A stretch of 7,969 nt of DNA from DASSTY01 sp035760645 (GTDB lineage: Bacteria; Gemmatimonadota; Gemmatimonadetes; Gemmatimonadales; GWC2-71-9), in the NCBI GenBank assembly GCA_035760645.1, contig DASTSO010000028.1:1-7969 (forward strand), in the 5' to 3' direction. The first letter of the stretch is position 1. Each line of letters starts with the position of its first letter. Position numbers and translations under genes: made by a program. Below, one piece after another: positions 6,519-7,969 of this stretch. The notes below the pieces were generated by a model, which was not told the origin of the DNA, searched no databases, and saw only the letters and a list, made by a program, of their open reading frames with translations.

Positions 6519-7464
6519 GCGTAGGCCCGCGCGCCGCGCCGGCCCTGCCGCCGTCCTCGGAGCGGTGTTCCTCGCCGCCGTCTCGGCCGCCGCGCCGGCC
6601 GCGGCCCAGGGCCCGACGCGGGAGGACCCGCGCTGGGAAGCGATCCGGCGCGTCTTCGGCCAGCCCGGCTCCGCCGAGGGCCGCTACTTCCGCGTCGAGC
6701 TCCCGCGGCGCGACCTGCACGTGCGCATCGGCGGCGACGCCCTCGCACCGCGCTTCGAGTTCACGAGCTACCTGGGCTTCCTGCCGGTGGGCAACCGCGA
6801 CGTGATGGCGATGGGCGAGGTCATCCTGCGCGACGACGAGGTGCCGGCCGCGCTCGCGGCGGCTCACCGGCAGGGCGTCTCCGTCACTGCCGTGCACAAC
6901 CACCTCCTCGGCGAGACGCCGCGCATCGTCTACGTGCACGTGCGCGCGGAGGGTGAGACCGAGGCGGTCGCGACGAAGCTGCGCGCGGTGTTCGCGGCGA
7001 CGGCCACGCCGCTCGAGGTGAAGCCGGAGGGGGAAGGAAAGGAGGGCGCGCGCCGCCCCGACTGGTCGGCGATCGACAGCGTGCTCGGCCCCCACGCCGA
7101 GGCCGAGGAGAATGTCGCGGAGTACGTCTTTCCCCGGCGCGAGCGCCTGACCGTGCACGGCCGGCCGGTGGAGTCGAGCGGCACGCTGGAGACCGCTTCC
7201 GAGGTGGTGTTCCAGCAGCTCGCCGGCGGGCGCATGGCCGTGACGGGCGAGCTCTTCCTCCTGCCGAGCGAGGTCGACGCCGTCACGCGCACGCTCGACG
7301 AGCACGGGCTCCACGTCACCGCGGTCCACAACCACATGCTCGACGAGACCCCGCGCATGTACTGGGTGCACTGGTATGCCGCGGGCGACGGGCCCGCGCT
7401 CGCCCGCGGCGTGGCCGCCGCGCTGGCGCATACCAACGGCGCCCGCCGGTCGGCAGCCGAGTAG
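6505..7464 (+). CDS. Secreted two-repeat DUF1259 (LppY/LpqO-like) protein
   Basis: 319 aa from the ATG at 6505, inside the last codons of the quinoprotein gene (14-nt overlap, different frame). A signal peptide spans about residues 1-35 (AVLGAVFLAAVSAAAPAAAQ). Two copies of one domain follow. Copy 1 (about 42-170) starts PRWEAIRRVFG and holds AVHNHLLGETPRIVYVH; copy 2 (about 185-312) starts DWSAIDSVLG and holds AVHNHMLDETPRMYWVH. The paired histidines (131/133/145 and 275/277/289) look like metal-binding or catalytic sites (inference). The motif and the two-copy layout match DUF1259, a family named from mycobacterial LppY/LpqO lipoproteins and without established function. No ribosome binding site is visible, so translation probably depends on the quinoprotein. 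Both are exported, and a helper, inhibitor or substrate-binding role for the quinoprotein is conceivable. Confidence 0.88.
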   Translation: MGCAERRPARRAGPAAVLGAVFLAAVSAAAPAAAQGPTREDPRWEAIRRVFGQPGSAEGRYFRVELPRRDLHVRIGGDALAPRFEFTSYLGFLPVGNRDVMAMGEVILRDDEVPAALAAAHRQGVSVTAVHNHLLGETPRIVYVHVRAEGETEAVATKLRAVFAATATPLEVKPEGEGKEGARRPDWSAIDSVLGPHAEAEENVAEYVFPRRERLTVHGRPVESSGTLETASEVVFQQLAGGRMAVTGELFLLPSEVDAVTRTLDEHGLHVTAVHNHMLDETPRMYWVHWYAAGDGPALARGVAAALAHTNGARRSAAE

Positions 7465-7479
7465 GTGGCCGAGTAGGCG
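7456..7479 (+). repeat. 12-bp tandem duplication carrying the DUF1259 stop codon
   Basis: GCCGAGTAGGTG (7456-7467) is followed directly by GCCGAGTAGGCG (7468-7479), one mismatch in 12. Because the unit is a multiple of three, the stop TAG at 7462-7464 is repeated in frame at 7474-7476. It looks like a replication-slippage duplication at the gene end. Confidence 0.75.
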
Positions 7480-7498
7480 GCCGCCGACCGGGGCCGGC
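7465..7498. other. Convergent gene end (34 nt)
   Basis: The + strand DUF1259 gene and the - strand membrane protein gene end 34 nt apart. The gap holds the palindrome GGCGGCCGCC (7476-7485) and a weak GGCCG/CGGCC stem (7479-7483 with 7495-7499). A bidirectional termination region is expected here, but no intrinsic terminator with a T-run is visible on either strand. Confidence 0.35.
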
Positions 7499-7909
7499 CT
7501 AGCCCAGCGGGGTCGGCGCCCCCGTGCCCAGGATGCTGCGGCCGATCGCGAGAATGCCGAGCAGGATGCAGAGCAGCGCGATCACGACGCCGCCCAGGCG
7601 CAGCGTCAGCGCGCGGCGCTCGTCCGTCGCGTGCCGCGCGACGACCGAGGCGACGTGCACCACCACGGCCGCGAGCAGCATCATGGCCATATGGCCCATG
7701 AGCGCGCCGTAGTAGATGCCGCTGATTACGAGCGCGATGCCGAGGAGGATCTGCAGGTCGAGCAGCCCGGCGAAGACGGACGTGAGCACCCGGCCCGCGC
7801 GCATCGGCCGCCCGGTGGCCCTGCCGTACACGAGCACCAGCAGGGCGAGGACGCCCGCGAGGAGAACGAGGTAGCGCAGACCCGAGTGTGCGTGGAAGAG
7901 CGCGGTCAT
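7499..7909 (-). CDS. Four-helix integral membrane protein of unknown function
   Basis: 136 aa, ATG at 7907-7909 on the - strand, with GGAG at 7920-7923, 10 nt upstream. Four hydrophobic segments lie at about residues 11-28, 43-65, 70-92 and 103-124. It opens with FHAHSGLRYLVLL and continues FAGLLDLQILLGIALVISG. Small bacterial membrane proteins with this HSGLRWLVLL-type start exist and are sometimes loosely called cytochrome b-like; I cannot confirm heme binding. Candidate ligands are His6, His8, His73 and His85, the last two at opposite ends of helix 3. It is transcribed towards the + strand operon, so it is a separate unit whose control region is cut by the window edge. A link to quinone or cytochrome electron transfer would suit the neighbours but is speculation. 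Confidence 0.82.
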   Translation of the reverse strand: MTALFHAHSGLRYLVLLAGVLALLVLVYGRATGRPMRAGRVLTSVFAGLLDLQILLGIALVISGIYYGALMGHMAMMLLAAVVVHVASVVARHATDERRALTLRLGGVVIALLCILLGILAIGRSILGTGAPTPLG

Positions 7910-7969
7910 GGTGGGGCATCTCCGGTGGAGGTGCGGGGCGGCTCGCTCAGGGATGCGGGATCCTAGCCC

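Noticed and set aside
4301..6805. 834-codon + strand frame overlapping three genes
   Set aside because: Low-complexity Arg/Ala/Pro/Gly translation and no family features; it is a frame-shifted shadow of the DsbA-like, quinoprotein and DUF1259 genes.
7960..7965. TAGGAT on the - strand as a -10 box for the membrane protein gene
   Set aside because: Only four of six positions match the consensus and any -35 element would lie outside the window.

Overview
This window is a very GC-rich, densely packed piece of a bacterial chromosome. Seven genes run head to tail on the + strand (1..7464) with tiny gaps or overlaps, and one opposing gene on the - strand (7499..7909) meets them tail to tail. Signal peptides, c-type cytochromes, a PQQ-type quinoprotein and a DUF1259 protein point to an aerobic, periplasm-bearing environmental bacterium. 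The content would suit a soil lineage such as Gemmatimonadota, Acidobacteriota, Rokubacteria/Methylomirabilota or Myxococcota. That is an inference from gene content and base composition only; nothing here fixes the taxon. No RNA genes, insertion sequences, CRISPR arrays or prophage genes are visible, and no stretch over 300 bases lacks a gene.

Layout. (1) 1..1242: C-terminal three quarters or so of a GMC-family flavoprotein dehydrogenase with the Cys-rich motif of the FAD-dependent glucose/sorbitol/fructose/gluconate dehydrogenase group. (2) 1247..2809: secreted tetraheme cytochrome c, its probable electron acceptor. (3) 2824..3195: small TraR/DksA-type protein that keeps only two of the four zinc cysteines. 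(4) 3192..3599: exported monoheme cytochrome c, overlapping gene 3 by 4 nt. (5) 3697..4206: AhpE/Bcp-like peroxiredoxin. (6) 4203..4748: DsbA-family thiol oxidoreductase without a signal peptide, overlapping gene 5 by 4 nt. (7) 4836..6518: secreted PQQ-dependent dehydrogenase-like beta-propeller. (8) 6505..7464: secreted two-repeat DUF1259 protein, overlapping gene 7 by 14 nt. (9) 7499..7909 (-): four-helix membrane protein of unknown function.

How they may work together (inference). Two independent periplasmic oxidation modules, one flavin/Fe-S (genes 1-2) and one PQQ (gene 7), sit with cytochromes c that could carry electrons to a terminal oxidase. Between them lie a cytoplasmic peroxide/thiol pair (genes 5-6) and a DksA-like transcription modulator with a degenerate zinc site. 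The block reads as a respiratory sugar/alcohol oxidation locus with built-in redox protection. The least explained parts are the DUF1259 protein apparently coupled to the quinoprotein, the DksA-like protein placed between two cytochrome genes, and the four-heme rather than three-heme partner of the GMC enzyme.
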